Below are positions 31,843-53,660 of a DNA stretch of 64,000 nucleotides, piece by piece. The first letter of the stretch is position 1. Each line of letters begins with the position of its first letter. This DNA is from Onthophagus taurus (taxonomy: Eukaryota; Arthropoda; Insecta; Coleoptera; Scarabaeidae). The DNA lies in NCBI RefSeq assembly GCF_036711975.1, contig NC_091966.1, positions 33,921,501-33,985,500 of the forward strand, given 5' to 3'. The notes beneath the pieces are model-generated. The model did no database searches. It was not told where the DNA came from and worked only from the letters and a program-made list of their open reading frames with translations. The translations under genes were made by a program, and so were the position numbers.

Positions 31843-34800
31843 TCACCAATTACTAAAATTAAAGTTGTATGTACTCGATTTTTTCTTTTTAACAACCTTT
31901 TCGTCTTTTTCTAAATCCAAAGCAGCTTGATCCCTAAAAATTAAAAAAAAGATTCATCTTTAAATAATTTTTATTATTAATAATAATTTTAAACCTTTTC
32001 CCTGAACTTGGATTTATATATTTCCCCACTCCGCTTTTATAAACAGTTAAAGGTTTTTTTGCAAGCAATTTCTGTCTCCTTTCGTTTTCTTCAATTCGTT
32101 TCTTTTCAGCTTCTTCTTGCCTTTCTTTAGCCAACTAAAAATGAATCAAAAAACATTTTTTTAATCAAAATAAATTTAGAAAATAATCACCATTTCATCA
32201 GCTTCATCATATGGATTAACAAACACTTGGGCTTGTAGCAACACTATATCCTCAATTGGACGATCTTTGTTATCAACTTCAATCCGTTCCATTTCAGATA
32301 AAGTTTCCATTCCACCAACAACTTTGCCAAAAATTGTATGTTTGTTATCCAAATGTTTACACGAACGATATGTAATAAAACTAATAACAAAAATATTAAT
32401 TATTACTTCCTTCATCCAGAAATAAGTGTCCGATATCGATTCTTTTTCAAACATTAAGAAATGGCGGCCTTGCTACAGTATAAGTTTTTAATCCAAAAAA
32501 ACGCGATTTTCAAGACCTCGCATAAAGATAGTTTTCTTCGTCGAAAACAAACCCGAACAAGTAAGAGGTATAGCATTTCCTAAGAACAATACTAAGAGAA
32601 GCTTTTCTGAAAAATACTACAATAAAATCCTTCAAAATAATGAGTTGGTGTCTAGAAGTTGGTTGTTCTACTCAAAAGATGCAGTGTTTTGTTATAATTG
32701 TAAGTTATTTTTATTCCCATGACAGGACAGTGCATTAGTCAATGGCGGTTATGATGATTAGCGTCAGTTGTCAAAAGCTCTGAGATTTCTAAACAAATGA
32801 TATTAATTGTTAAAGAATACTTTGAAATTGAAAATTTGTGTGGATGCAGGTCATTAATCGATAATATAGAAAAACAAAGATGGGAAGGAATTCTTAAAAG
32901 AATTATTTTATGTATGGGCTACAAACTCAAAACTTTTTGACTAAAATAATGGTAATTTTTTAAAACTTATAGAAATGATTTCGCAATTTGACCTTTTATT
33001 GTCAGATCACGTACAACGCCTTCAAACTAATGACAAAATAATGCCACACTATCTCGGAAAAATTATACAAAATGAAATTTTGAACTTACTGGGGAACAAT
33101 ATAAAGAAGAAAAGTTTATTAATGTTAAAAGAAGTACGTTACTTTTCTATCATTCTTGATACTAGACCTGATTCTAGCCACCAAGAACAAATGTCAACTG
33201 TAATAAGATTCCTTGTTTCTTAAAACACATTCCGGGTTAAGATATTCAAGAACATTTCTTAGGTTTTGTATTACGACAGACACCACCGGAATTGGATTGT
33301 CTTCGTGCATTTTAAACTTTTTAAAGGAAAATAACATAAATTATAAACATATGCGTGGTCAGGGGTATGATAATGGTGCGAATATGAAGGGCAGGCACAA
33401 CGGACTTCGGAAAAAAATATTGGATTAAATCAAAGAGCACTTTATGTACCCTGTACCGCGCATACTTTAAATTTGGTAGTTTCTTCGGAATTGTACAAGA
33501 GGTGTACAACCTTTTTCCTCCAGTACGAAACGATGGAAAGTCATGAAAAATAAAATCAGTGAGTTAAGTGTTAAGCATTATCAGATACATGCTAGGGAAG
33601 TCGAATTGAGGCAATAAAGTCCTTACGATTTAATTTACCAGAAATTCTTTGTGGATTACAGGAAATTGTAGATAGTAATGGAAATGGAGAAATGTCCTTT
33701 GATTTAAAGACGAAGCATAATATGTCTCTTAAGAATAAAATGGAATGTTTCAAATTAATATGTGCAATAATTTCGTGGAATATTTTTTCAAATGTCAATA
33801 TTGTAAGTAAAATGCTTCAAAATACTAAAATAAACTTGGTAGATTCAATTCAAAAATTAAAATCGTTGGAAAATGTTTTTAAGAGTTTTAGAACCGATGA
33901 TCATTTCGATCAAGATTTTCTACCGGAACCCCGTAGGAGAAGGCGGAATCAGTCTGACTACGAACGCGGAGAAGAAACCCTTGCTGTCACCGAAGCATAA
34001 TTTTAAATTTTTTTTTCTTGGCTGTACTTGATAAGGCAATACAAGCAATTCATGAAAGATTTGAAGAATTACAGAATTATACAGATACATTTTTTTTCTT
34101 GCATAATGTTTTCACCTTAACTGATATGTCTGAAGAAGAGCTTTTCCAACATTGTAAAACCTTAGAAATTAAATTTAATGAGTTAAGTGATAATGAATGC
34201 CAGAGACATATTACTGCCTCAGATTTGTGCCATGAAATAACCCAACCCATAGAAGTTTTGAACTTCATTCATAAAAACAGTTTAACTTGCGAGTTTTCAA
34301 ATTTATCCGTAGCATTAAGAATTTTGCTAACTATTCCAGTTGCTGCTGCTACTGGGGAAAGGTTTTTCTCAAAACTGAAAAACAATTATCTTAAAACAAT
34401 ATTGAAAGTGCAGTAAACCAAACTTTAAATCTTAATATGTTTGGAATACATGTTGCAAGTTTTAAATTTAAAAATTTAAACTATATAAAAAAACTTCTTA
34501 CTTGCTTAATACCAATTTATTCGGAACCGTTTCCGAGCTTAGCCCATCATCAGCCGAATCTACGTAAAAAAATACATAAAAATAAAACTTCGAACACACT
34601 TTATTGAAAGATCATAAAATCTATAAAGAATAAACTTAAAGAAAACAACGCAATATTTGTGAAGGCAGACAAAGGAATTGAATAGTAATTATTGATAAAG
34701 ACTCTTACATTCAAGAAACTGTAAATTTCATACATAACAATAATTACATCAAGCTGACTAAAAACCCAATTAACAACATCAATAGGAAAACGAAAGAAAT

Positions 34801-37800
34801 AATAAATACCTGTAAAGAAACACTAGTCTACTACACTCCCAAGTTGAACAATTCCAATAATTATTTTTTCAATAGTGACTACACATATGAAACCTGAAAT
34901 CTCTAAACTGTATTCACTACCAAAAATTCATAAAGAGGGTATGCCAATACGACCCATTATTTCTTTTAGTAAAGCCCCTACTTCAAAGTTGGCTAATTTC
35001 ATGTTCAACATTTTCAAGCTAATCGATTTCCAGTCTAGTTTTTCCATTTCCAATTCACTGCAATTCATTAATAATACCAAGAATATTGAACTTAATAATA
35101 AAATCTTTATCTCCTTTGATGTCACAAATCTTTATTCAAATATCCCCATAGAATATACTTTCCAACTTACATCTCATATTTTCGAAAAATTTAGTAACAC
35201 CAATAATATTGTAGATCACCTAAACACAATTTTGAGACACATTGTTACACAGAACTACTGCCATTTTGATAATAATTATTACAAGATTAACGAAGGTATG
35301 TCACTATCAGGGCTTTTATCTGAAATATTCCTCGACCACATTGAAAATGCTTTTATCATTAATGACTGTAATCCTTTTAAACAATACATAACCACTTGGT
35401 GACGATGTTTTTTGTATATGGGATGGAGATCTCCTCTCACTGGAGCTCTTCCATAACTACATTAATCAGCTACACCCTAATTTGAATTTCACTTTGGAAA
35501 TAAAAAAAAACAAATCATTTAATTTTCTCGACTTACATCTTAAGAATATGAATAATAAGATCTGTTTTAATATCTTTCGCAAACCGACTAATGTTAATAC
35601 TACAATCCCATATGACTCGTCTCGTCCATTATCCCATAAATTGGCGAACTTCCGTTTTTTATTTAATAGAGCCCTCAACTACCCACTTTCAGATGAAGAT
35701 AGAATAAAAGAATTTACCTATATCTATAAAGTTGCCATGGTCAATAAATCAAACTTCAGAAAGATCCATTATACTCAAAATGTACTGAACCTAAGATTTA
35801 CAAACCTATCCCTTTCAATAACATTACATTACAATCCAAAAATATTTTTTCTAAGTATAATATATCATTGGCTTTTTCCAATAGTAATTCTATTCTGAAA
35901 TTACTCTCAAATTGTCATATGGAGAAGATAGACACTCTTGACAAATGCGGTGTTTATTTTATAGAATGTTCTAATTGTAATGGAATATACATAGGGTAAA
36001 CAGGAAGAAGATTAGGCATAATACATGAACATAAGAATAAATATAATTCAAATGTCTATAGACATCACATTAACACTGGACACATAATAAATTACAATAA
36101 TGTTAGAATCATCCAATGTAATAAAGATCCAAAAATGAACTTACTAGAGCAATATGAAATTTATAAATTCAAGAGAAAGAAAGACTACACATTATTGACG
36201 TCAAATATAACCCTTTGTTTAAATATTTAAAAGATATATAATGTGGTATAAATTTTGTTATTTTTTATTTATTTTTAAAGTTTATAATATTTCTAAAAAA
36301 TTCATATCGTTTTTCATTTAGGCTCTTGTATCCGGTTTTATTTTTCTGTTTCATAATTATAAGCTCACATGCATCAAATGACGTAAACAAATGAGATTTT
36401 GACAAGAACTCATTGAGAAGGCTTGTTTTCCATGGCACACTAGGTTAAATATCGATATATATGTATGCATTTTTCAAGAAACCCTAATTATCTCCCAAAC
36501 TATTAATGTTAGGTATAGGACATATAGGATATAAAAGACACCGAAGAAGACTAAGTAATAAAATATGGGGGATGCCATTTAAAAAAATTAAGTTATGGTA
36601 CTTCCAAATTTCGAAAAGTTAACGTGCCATAGTGAAGTGGCCAAACGATCTAGCAAAAAACATACTCCATCATGTTGCTTAAGCATGTTCTGAATCCTAA
36701 ATTGATATCCCAAAAATCGAGTGTTCTCTGATTTGTTGAACAAATGTCTGCTGGAGCAGATTTTTCAAGAAAAATTCGAATAACTCGAGAACGGCAGCAT
36801 CAAATTGCAAAAAGGAAAATTATTTATAAACCTTGAAAACAGACAAATCCAAATATGTAAAAATATACAGTGTTCCATTTAAAAAAATAAAGTAGGTGGC
36901 GACTTCAGGTATAACCGGAAGTGCTAGAAATCTGAAAATATTTTAGTCGAAGAGAACGCAATTGATAATATTTAAATCTAAATTTTCAAATTTTTATTTT
37001 GGCCAGAACTCCATAAACGTCTAATGAACGGTCTCGCTGAGACACCCTGTATATTTTATTTTTATGATAATAAATAAGCACAAGCTTAATAATCTTTCTT
37101 TTTAAGTTGACTGAAAAATTTGGAAACAATTTTGCACAGGAGTGCTAAAATACCAAGAGCTGACCCTGAATAAAGATCATTTACAGAGAATGGGTAGTTC
37201 CAGTTTCTATAAATTTTGATTTTGGGCTTTATCAACATGTAATCAATTCAGTTTAAATACTTACATAACCGTCAAAAGTTTCTTAGAAACGATATTTGTA
37301 GTTAAGTTTCAATAAATTAATTTTTAAGTAAATCTGACAATTATTTTTGGACAAAAAAATCGATTTTCCTAGAGGGAGGGAGTATTTTTTAACTTTGAAA
37401 TATCTTACAATTGTGATCCGTTTGAATTTGGACCAGAATTAGCCATTGATAAAACTCCACGACCGGTGTGAGATAAATTTGGACGAAATTCATCTTCAAA
37501 TTTTTTACCCCAAATTGATTCCCCACCTTTCCCTGTATTTGTTGGATCACCTCCTTGAATCTAAATAAACAAAACATTAAAAAATGTCTTTTAAACAACA
37601 ATAATAATAATACCATAAAATTTCTTATTGATCTATGAAACTTAGTTTGATTATAATAACCATTTTGGCAATGTTTTAAAAAATTTTCACAAGTTTTTGG
37701 AATAACATCACAATACAACTCCAAATTTAACGGCCCCAAATTAGTAATTAATCGAACATAACCTTTCTTTTTAACCCTTTCATATCTAACAATATCTTCC

Positions 37801-38660
37801 TCGATAATTGCAGCTTCATGAGTTAATTCCATAGGCATAACTGTTGATGTAAAACCAGCAGCAACTTTTCCAGTTGAATAATGAGCAGCATTAAATTTAT
37901 CTGCTTTTTCTGTACTTTGCTTTTTATTTATTTCAATTTCAGGAGCTTTATATTCTCGATTTAAAGTTTCAAGAGTATATTTCGTTTCTGGGTTAATATT
38001 TTTTAATTTAGCCATTGGGTCACCTCTATCAGCCAATTCCTCTTCTGTTTCAACTCTTAAATTATTTTTGACATGATGAAACTTTGAAATATTAAATTTA
38101 CTTAAATCGGCCGGGTTTTGTAAAACAATTATATCTTTACGTTCGAAAGGGAGATCAGTAATTAAATCTTTCCAATTTTTATTTTTAATGTTTAATTGTT
38201 CGATTGCTTCCATGCTATAAACGTTTCCGGTTGTGGCGATAACCCCAACATATGAATGTTTAGTTAATGTTTTAAATAAAACCGGACAATGCATCTCATC
38301 TTCTTTGTTACGATGGAAATTTAACTTAATCAGTGTTTTTATTTCTAAAGGTAGCCCTGTTACTGGGTTAACTTTGAATTTTTTTAAAAACGGAATTAGT
38401 GCTGGTAAATCAAATATGTTCCCATCCCTATCGCAATATGGGTGTTCCCATGGTTGGAGGGACACGCAACAATGATCAAAAGGGAGCCTTTTAAAAGCAT
38501 TTTCTTCCTCTGTGGATCGTTCACCTGATTGTTTACCACCATATAAAGTCGTCCACTCAGAATATGTTAAATAACTACAAAAAATGTGGAATTAATTTTT
38601 TTTTATTAAAACTAATTTATTGATTTACAGCTTATCCTTCTGGTGTTGCCTTTTCCCCAT
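31843..38660 (-). CDS. PPIL2: PPIL2 / CYC4, U-box cyclophilin
   Basis: Six exons (38629-38660, 37614-38574, 37409-37560, 32191-32380, 31995-32134, 31843-31933) join to 521 residues, against about 520 in vertebrates. PPIL2 is a nuclear, spliceosome-associated peptidyl-prolyl isomerase with a U-box, so it may act as an E3 ubiquitin ligase. The N-terminus [14 protein letters not shown] and the U-box region ([19 protein letters not shown], then HCPVLF and [10 protein letters not shown]) match the family, as does the linker [18 protein letters not shown] full cyclophilin domain follows, with [39 protein letters not shown] and [17 protein letters not shown]. The protein ends in basic residues and SNW, like the vertebrate FSSW end. 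Five introns, four of 53-61 bp and one of 5.0 kb full of transposons. Confidence 0.94.
32540..34420 (+). pseudogene. hAT transposase relic (ZMYM/TTF-type) in PPIL2 intron
   Basis: In order on the plus strand: a TTF-type zinc-finger segment ([20 protein letters not shown], about 32650-32715); a DUF4371-like core ([20 protein letters not shown] and [14 protein letters not shown], 32970-33430); a long middle domain; and the hAT dimerisation motif ending ([20 protein letters not shown], 34320-34390). Several frame changes separate the parts. The order and spacing are those of ZMYM1/TTF-like hAT proteins. It lies opposite to the host gene. Confidence 0.75.
34519..34559 (-). ncRNA. Hammerhead-ribozyme-like motif (site C)
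   Basis: Read on the minus strand: ATTCGG, CTGATGA, T, stem GGGC-TAA-GCTC, G, GAAAC, G, GTT, then CCGAAT, which pairs perfectly with the first six bases. This is the type I hammerhead order, with the canonical CUGAUGA core, a GUU triplet and an almost absent stem III. It lies just upstream of the Penelope-like coding region but on the opposite strand. That could be explained by the inverted partial terminal repeats seen in some Penelope-like copies. Activity was not tested. Confidence 0.5.
34600..36240 (+). mobile_element. Penelope-like retroelement, decayed, with GIY-YIG domain
   Basis: The plus strand shows the order typical of Penelope-like elements: an N-terminal segment; then reverse transcriptase ([33 protein letters not shown], an [22 protein letters not shown] block, [19 protein letters not shown]); and at the C-terminus a GIY-YIG endonuclease ([17 protein letters not shown], then [10 protein letters not shown] and LLEQYEIY). 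The copy is broken in a few places and belongs to an old insertion in the long PPIL2 intron, right after a hAT relic. A hammerhead-like motif lies near its 5' side. Confidence 0.85.
36560..37055. repeat. Short TE-like repeat pair near PPIL2 exon 3
   Basis: CCATTTAAAAAAATTAAGTTATGG near 36577 and CCATTTAAAAAAATAAAGTAGGTGG near 36876 start two related segments. The second is bounded by ATACAGTG and ACACCCTGTAT (about 36867-37053), the same outward ends as other TA-inserting elements here. There is no coding capacity, and the first copy is weaker. Confidence 0.45.
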
Positions 38661-47959
<9,299 letters not shown>

Positions 47960-49200
47960 TTTGGCGTAGGGAATGTGGCCCCCCGTCGCTGCGGTTTTCC
48001 CTTCGCCACGGTGTGGCACGTTGGTCGTCTCGTCATATTTCATCCGTGAGCCGTTTCATTTTTTTTTTTTCGTTTTTTTTTTAATTAATTATTTTTCTGT
48101 CGTTAGTGTTTTCGTCAGTAATAAGGAATTTCCTTTGTTAAATGTTTTTACGTAGGACTAAGACTTAAGGTTAATTCTTTGTCTAAATATACTCTGCGCG
48201 ACCTCCCTTCCAAAAAAAAGAACAATTTTTCTCAACAGAATTTTTTTTGAGTGAACAGAATATGGTTGTTTTTCTCAGCTCCTAATAATCTTTGTTTTGA
48301 ATATAATAGTAATTGATGCGCTATATACATAGAGACTGCGTTGCATTTAACATTTAAAGAAAGTGTGTCTCAATTTTTTTTTTGTTTTGATAACTTTCCT
48401 GTAAATTCAATTTTTTTTTCATTATTTAATTTGTGATTTGATTTTTCGCACGTCTTCGTGTTATTATAACGTTGTGTATAAAATTTTCAAAAAGAATTAA
48501 GCGCGGAAAAATCTCTTGTACTATTTAAAGACGTGTGAGAAAATTGTTTATAGATATATATATGTAGTGTGATATCCCGTTATGTTCCTGGGTTAAAAAA
48601 ATACGCAAGAAGTAATTCTCTCCCCGCCATTCCCCCCATTTCTCCTTAATTTATCGTAGACAATAAAAGTGTTAAAAAAAAAGTTGTTCCAAAAATCCAT
48701 ATCAGTGAAAGAACAAACAAGATGAAATTAAGTTACCTTTTTCTTTAAATCTAATGATTGATTGGTTGTTAGATTTTTTTTTATTTTGGGCAAAAATAGA
48801 TTCTCCTGAGATGTGTGCAATTAATATTATTAAAAAAAAAATGAATAAAACCTTGCGTCTTGCGTAGGTCGCTTTTCGCAGAATTACATCAACTGCTTTA
48901 GTATGGTTGCTCGCTCTCTTTCTCGTTTTCACCGTCTTTAAATCTTCTTAATGTATTTGACCCCCAAGAAAAAAAACCTTCCCTCTGAAATGAAATTAAT
49001 TCTTGTGGCGAAAGAATCAAATGTGAACCTGGCAGACCCACATTAAAGCGGTTGATTCCAACAACAAAAATTAAATAAAAGTTAAAAAAAAAATAAGTAA
49101 AAAACTGCTTGTGTAAAATATTTTTTACTATAATACATGAGAACATGGACTATTCTTCTAGTACTAAGTTTTAGTTTTTAAATGTATTAATAATAAAGTT
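47960..49200 (+). terminator. UBE2E 3' untranslated region
   Basis: Sequence after the stop is U-rich with long poly-T runs (for example 48061-48090), typical of long E2 trailers. Candidate AATAAA signals lie at 48662-48667 and 49192-49197. The first gives a trailer of about 0.7 kb and the second about 1.2 kb. Confidence 0.5.
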
Positions 49201-50101
49201 TTAGTATGTAATTTTTTGTTATTATTATTTTTTGAAAAAACACTTGTTTTGATGGTTAGATTATGGTGATCTTTTTCTTAAGGTGTTAAGGCAATATCAA
49301 ATTTATTTTGAAAATAATCATAACCAATCTATTCTTAAGACCCAGTAGAGTAATGTTGGTGATGAGGTTATCATCAACAAATCACATAATGCTCTATAAC
49401 CTTGCTTATCCTTAATTATCAAATCCTAAATTTATTTATTGTATTGATTGGCAAACAACTTTAATTTAATGTTATGTTCTTGGTATTTTTGAAATGGAAT
49501 TTAAAAATGTACTAGAAACTAGTTCAATTTAATACTTATTTCTCAAAATTTCGTAAAATCAATAAATGTTGTAACATTTATAAACAAATCTAATCAAATT
49601 TTGCAAGGAATTATTTTTAAGAATTAATAAATAGCATAAACTGTCATAATCCTTATGTGAAGGATAATTTAAGGAAATTTGATTATAAAATGTTTTTTTT
49701 CACTACCTTCTAGTAACAGTTTTCTGGGAGATACCCAACACAACCCCATAGTTCTTGTGTGTTGCGTATTTTCATTAAATAGTTTAGAAATGTGTTATCA
49801 ATGTAACCCAGACCAGTTCTTCTTTTTTTATTATTACAATTTTTGAATAAAGTGTAACATTGTTGAATTCACTAACTGTTCGTAATACAACAATAATTAT
49901 TATGATATTAGGTATGTTGAATTACGCCAGTTTCTGGTGCAATAAGTATAGATACAAATTTTGGTTGCTTCACCTTCTTTGCCAACAATTTAGGATAACC
50001 ATCTATTGTAGATACATAGTTGGCATTGTATTTTCTTAGTTGAGTTGGGACTTCCCCTACTTATTCCTATTTAGTTTCTGTTTGTACTAACTGGTTGAAA
50101 A

Positions 50102-50350
50102 ATGTCATCGAGAAAGGAAATTTCTGTTGAAAATGGAAAACTGGTTGTAAAGCATTGAAAAGAAATTTACGGAGCAATTTCCAAAATTGCAAATCTAAGC
50201 CAAGTAACAGTCCAGATCATTATGCTCTAAATGAGTATGAAAAGATCCTATCGGCGCGCACTTAAGTCAGTTGTCCATAACGCTCGAAATATATTCGTAT
50301 TTTCGACATAAAATCTCAGGAGCGCGACCACGTCGTTTAGCACCGAAACG
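50102..50350 (+). pseudogene. Tc1-like transposase N-terminal relic
   Basis: The frame from 50116 reads MSSRKEISVENGKLVVKH, then AISKIANLSQVTVQII. This resembles the first helix-turn-helix of Tc1/Tc3-type transposases (GKELS...REIAKILNxSxSTVxxII). A stop breaks the frame between the two parts, and no catalytic domain follows. Confidence 0.5.
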
Positions 50351-51678
50351 GTTAAAAGAGTGAGTTAAAATCCTAGAATTAGCAAGAACCAATCAAAGAG
50401 TAGAACACCCCTAAAAAAAAGCTGCTAATTTCAAACTCGATCGCATGTTGACAAGGGATTAGATTTCTGAGGAAAGAAAAACCGAAGGGAATATCAAAAG
50501 TAGGATTGAATAAGAACTGGGAGATGTATAAGACCAAAACATTAAAGAATTGGGAACGCAAATGAAGATAAAGTTTTGGCAAACCAGTTATCCCCGGTTC
50601 CAAATGAGAAAAAAAGCTTAACAATAATTAATTCAATAAAAAATATCTATGTCGATAGCCTGCTATACTGTTAAGCCTGAAACGGCTATAAATAAGGTTA
50701 TTTTTAAGAAACTTTTTGTGTAAAAAACTGAATTTTAATGAACAACCATAAAATAAATTTTGAAGAATGACATTTTGTTTATATTGTAGCAATTTGGCAA
50801 AAAAATTTTCAACGGGAAGAAGAAATTACATCTTTCCTGGGTCATGTTTGTGCTGAGTGTTTGCGGTAGAAGAAAATCATTTCTTAAAGTAGATCGATAA
50901 ACTTAGTAAGTACTTATCGAGTTGGACTGGGTCATGGCAGTCATTGAAATAAAACAGGCGCATTTTGATCTTATGATTGTTCAGTACTTACGATGAAAAA
51001 GAAACTGAGACAGGTATCCAAAAAAAGGGGCTCGATAAATACTATATTATTGTGTGAAGCGTAATTGCTTCACATAATGCATGACTAATCCAGTAAATAC
51101 GGATATATTTCTGGTACCGCTTCTTAAAATACTGTTTGGAGTAAAATTTGTTTAATGTTTTGAGTACACTCTTCTGTCATTTTCTTTGATTCCGCTTAAT
51201 GCTACGTCCCTATTGTTGTGTGTGATGACATTGCATTTTCGTCATTACTGCGAAAAATCGTTTTTTGATCTAGCCAGGTGAATGTAAGGCCTTAAACATG
51301 TTGTCGCACCTAGTAATAATATGCTAGTAAAAGTTGGCTTTTCAAGATGAGGCAAAAATTTCATAACAATTCGTTTTCTGTAAATATGTTTCAGATTTTC
51401 TTATTTTGCTCTGGTCCAATGATGGGAAAAGTGGAGTTAGATTAGGGAGAATACTATTTAATATTCTATAACAATATTCGAAAATTTTCTTTTAGTTTTG
51501 TAGTAGTATTTTTGGTTGCAAACATTTTGTCAAGTTAAGTAAAAATTTTGCATGTCATCAATGCTTTTTGTAATGCAACGTGAACTTTCCAATTTCCCGA
51601 TGACAAGTGACTTTAACTTTTCAAAACCATTTGCAACCATGGCTGTCATTCTTTCTGTGCTGTATTTGGCGCTAAAGA
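50351..51678. other. Intergenic, no supported feature
   Basis: Apart from short open frames without motifs, this 1.3 kb shows no gene or element end. GTGAAGCGTAATTGCTTCAC near 51053-51072 is a small palindrome and could be a relic of inverted ends. Confidence 0.35.
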
Positions 51679-52506
51679 TAAGTTTCCAGATGCAGGGATT
51701 ATTGGCGCCAGTACGAAGCCAGTTTAGTGGCGCCAATTAGCTGGCGCTAGAAGTTGTTTAAACATAAATGTTGTAATTGTGTACTGGCACAGTAATAAAA
51801 ATGGCGTCAAGTGATGTACTTCGCGCTGACATTAATGTAGTAGTCCAAATGTGCTCCTTGAAACTGCACACGTTATTAACAAACAAAAAAAGCGAAAACA
51901 TAGTTGCTGGGTTAGATCGTGGATTACACGTAGAAATAACCTACGTACGTCTTTAATTAGAGAATTATGCCATGAAGATCAGGAAGTGTTTTTAAATCAT
52001 TTAAGAACGACTGAAGAGAGTTTCATGTTTTTGTTGAGGCAAGTATCCTCTAAAATACAAAAACAACATACGCATAAGAGAGATTGCATTCCAGCGCACG
52101 TAAAACTGCAAGAAACTAAGATTTTTGGCCTCTGGAGATTATTTTACATCCTTGCAATATATGTATCGTTTGCCAAAAAGAACAATTTCTAAATTTATAT
52201 GTGAAATGCTTGATGCTAGTCGGTCCTTATATTGTGGATTTTTCTGATTCCACAAACAAGGATATTGTTCATACGTTGCTAGAAATAGTACTGTTTGTTC
52301 TGATGTCCATTTTTTGGACAGTTTATTAGCGGATTTGTTCATTTTAGTTGGACGAACACATTAATAGTTACACGTTTTCAGCCAGTAATCATAGTGTCAA
52401 CTTTATTAGCGCTGATTACTGGCGCCAATTTATTGGTGCCAGTGGTTTTTTGCTATTTCCACATGTAAATGAACTGGCGCCAGTAATCCGTGCATGTGGA
52501 AACTTA
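51679..52506. mobile_element. Mini PIF/Harbinger element with GGCGCC subterminal repeats
   Basis: Inverted ends of about 34 bp (TAAGTTTCCAGATGCAGGGA on the left; the right mirrors TAAGTTTCCACATGCACGGA) bound two opposed coding relics. The plus strand 51890-52200 is the N-terminus of a HARBI1-like transposase (CWVRSWITRRNNLRTSLI, FMFLLRQVSSKI, then GDYFTSLQYMYRLPKRTIS after a frame change). The minus strand from 52342 is the start of a MADF-type protein (WTSEQTVLFLATYEQYPCLW). Both lack their C-terminal parts, so the element is an internal-deletion derivative. TGGCGCCA-type palindromes recur near each end (51700-51745 and 52420-52490). Confidence 0.78.
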
Positions 52507-52574
52507 GCTTAAAACATTTTCTCGATTAAATGAAATTGTTTTGTTATGAAAATGTTTAAAGAAAAGTTCATTGC

Positions 52575-53255
52575 CATTAAAATTTGTCATTTACACCATA
52601 TTGAGTATATGATGGTATATGAGCGGTGTATATAAGAAATAGTAGAGGGCCGATAATCGATCTCTGTTGCACTCCTCTTATAACATTCACAGTTTGGGTT
52701 CTACGCATCGGAAATGATTGAATCAAATTTATGGTAATATAATACATATTACATTTATACATATTCTAATATCTGCAAGAGTATGTGATGTGAGACACAT
52801 TTGAAAGCACGCGGCAGGTCCTCACAACGAAACAATAATCGCCACCTTTAAATGCACTATGGCAAAAGTTCACACACTCAACCGCTGTATCCTCCGTGCA
52901 CCGCCCTTTACGAAATCCGAATTGGCCCCCAAATAACATATTTTGCTCCTCCTGGTAATCTGTAATCCTATTATAGATAATTCTTTCATATAGTTTCGAG
53001 AACACTGGCAGGATGCTTATGGGACGGTAATTTTTGATATCTTCTTTACTATCTGCCTTCCTTTAGAGAACAATTTATAAGTTTAGTTAATCGAGAGAGA
53101 TATAGGTTGATAGTTCTCTTTATAAAACTGACAGAGAATCCAAAGCAGTCCCTTGCAGGGCTACTCTTTAATGAGTTTATTATATCACGAACCTCAACTT
53201 GGGTGACAACATTCAGACTCAATTTAACATTTAGGCATAACCAGAAAGTCACAGA
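52575..53255 (-). pseudogene. Jockey-like LINE reverse transcriptase fragments
   Basis: Minus-strand frames read VEVRDIINSLKSSPARDCFG (53049-53252), then FSKLYERIIYNRITDYQEEQ and FGFRKGRCTEDTAVECVN (52766-53005). A degenerate segment follows, then QQRSIIGPLLFLIYTAHIP (52577-52762), the GVPQGSxLGPLLFLIYIND motif. Several frame changes are present, with no ends visible. Only the fingers/palm part remains. Confidence 0.7.
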
Positions 53256-53660
53256 TGAGTATAGGGTTATGTTTAGGAGTTGGTAAATTCTTAACTATGT
53301 CAAGAGAGGGTGTTTGTAAAGAAATAATTCAACAGTTTCAGTTGTGTTATCATCATTGCATCAACATCATTTAATAACCGACTATGTGTTATTCCAAATT
53401 GTTTCCCTATGTCTTTCTTCGTTTACCTCGATAACCAACTTTTGGTAAATAATGTTAGAAGTGTCTCATTCAGTGTTAAACACTAAACGCCGGCGTGTTG
53501 ACATATTTATTTTTATCATTAACTGTCACAAACGATTTTAATTCACTGCACGTATCAAGATGACATTTCACATTTACATCATATTATAATATTTAATAAA
53601 ATGCATGCACAAGAACAGACGTATTAAAATTGCAGCAAATATTCGAGTAGGCAATTGATA

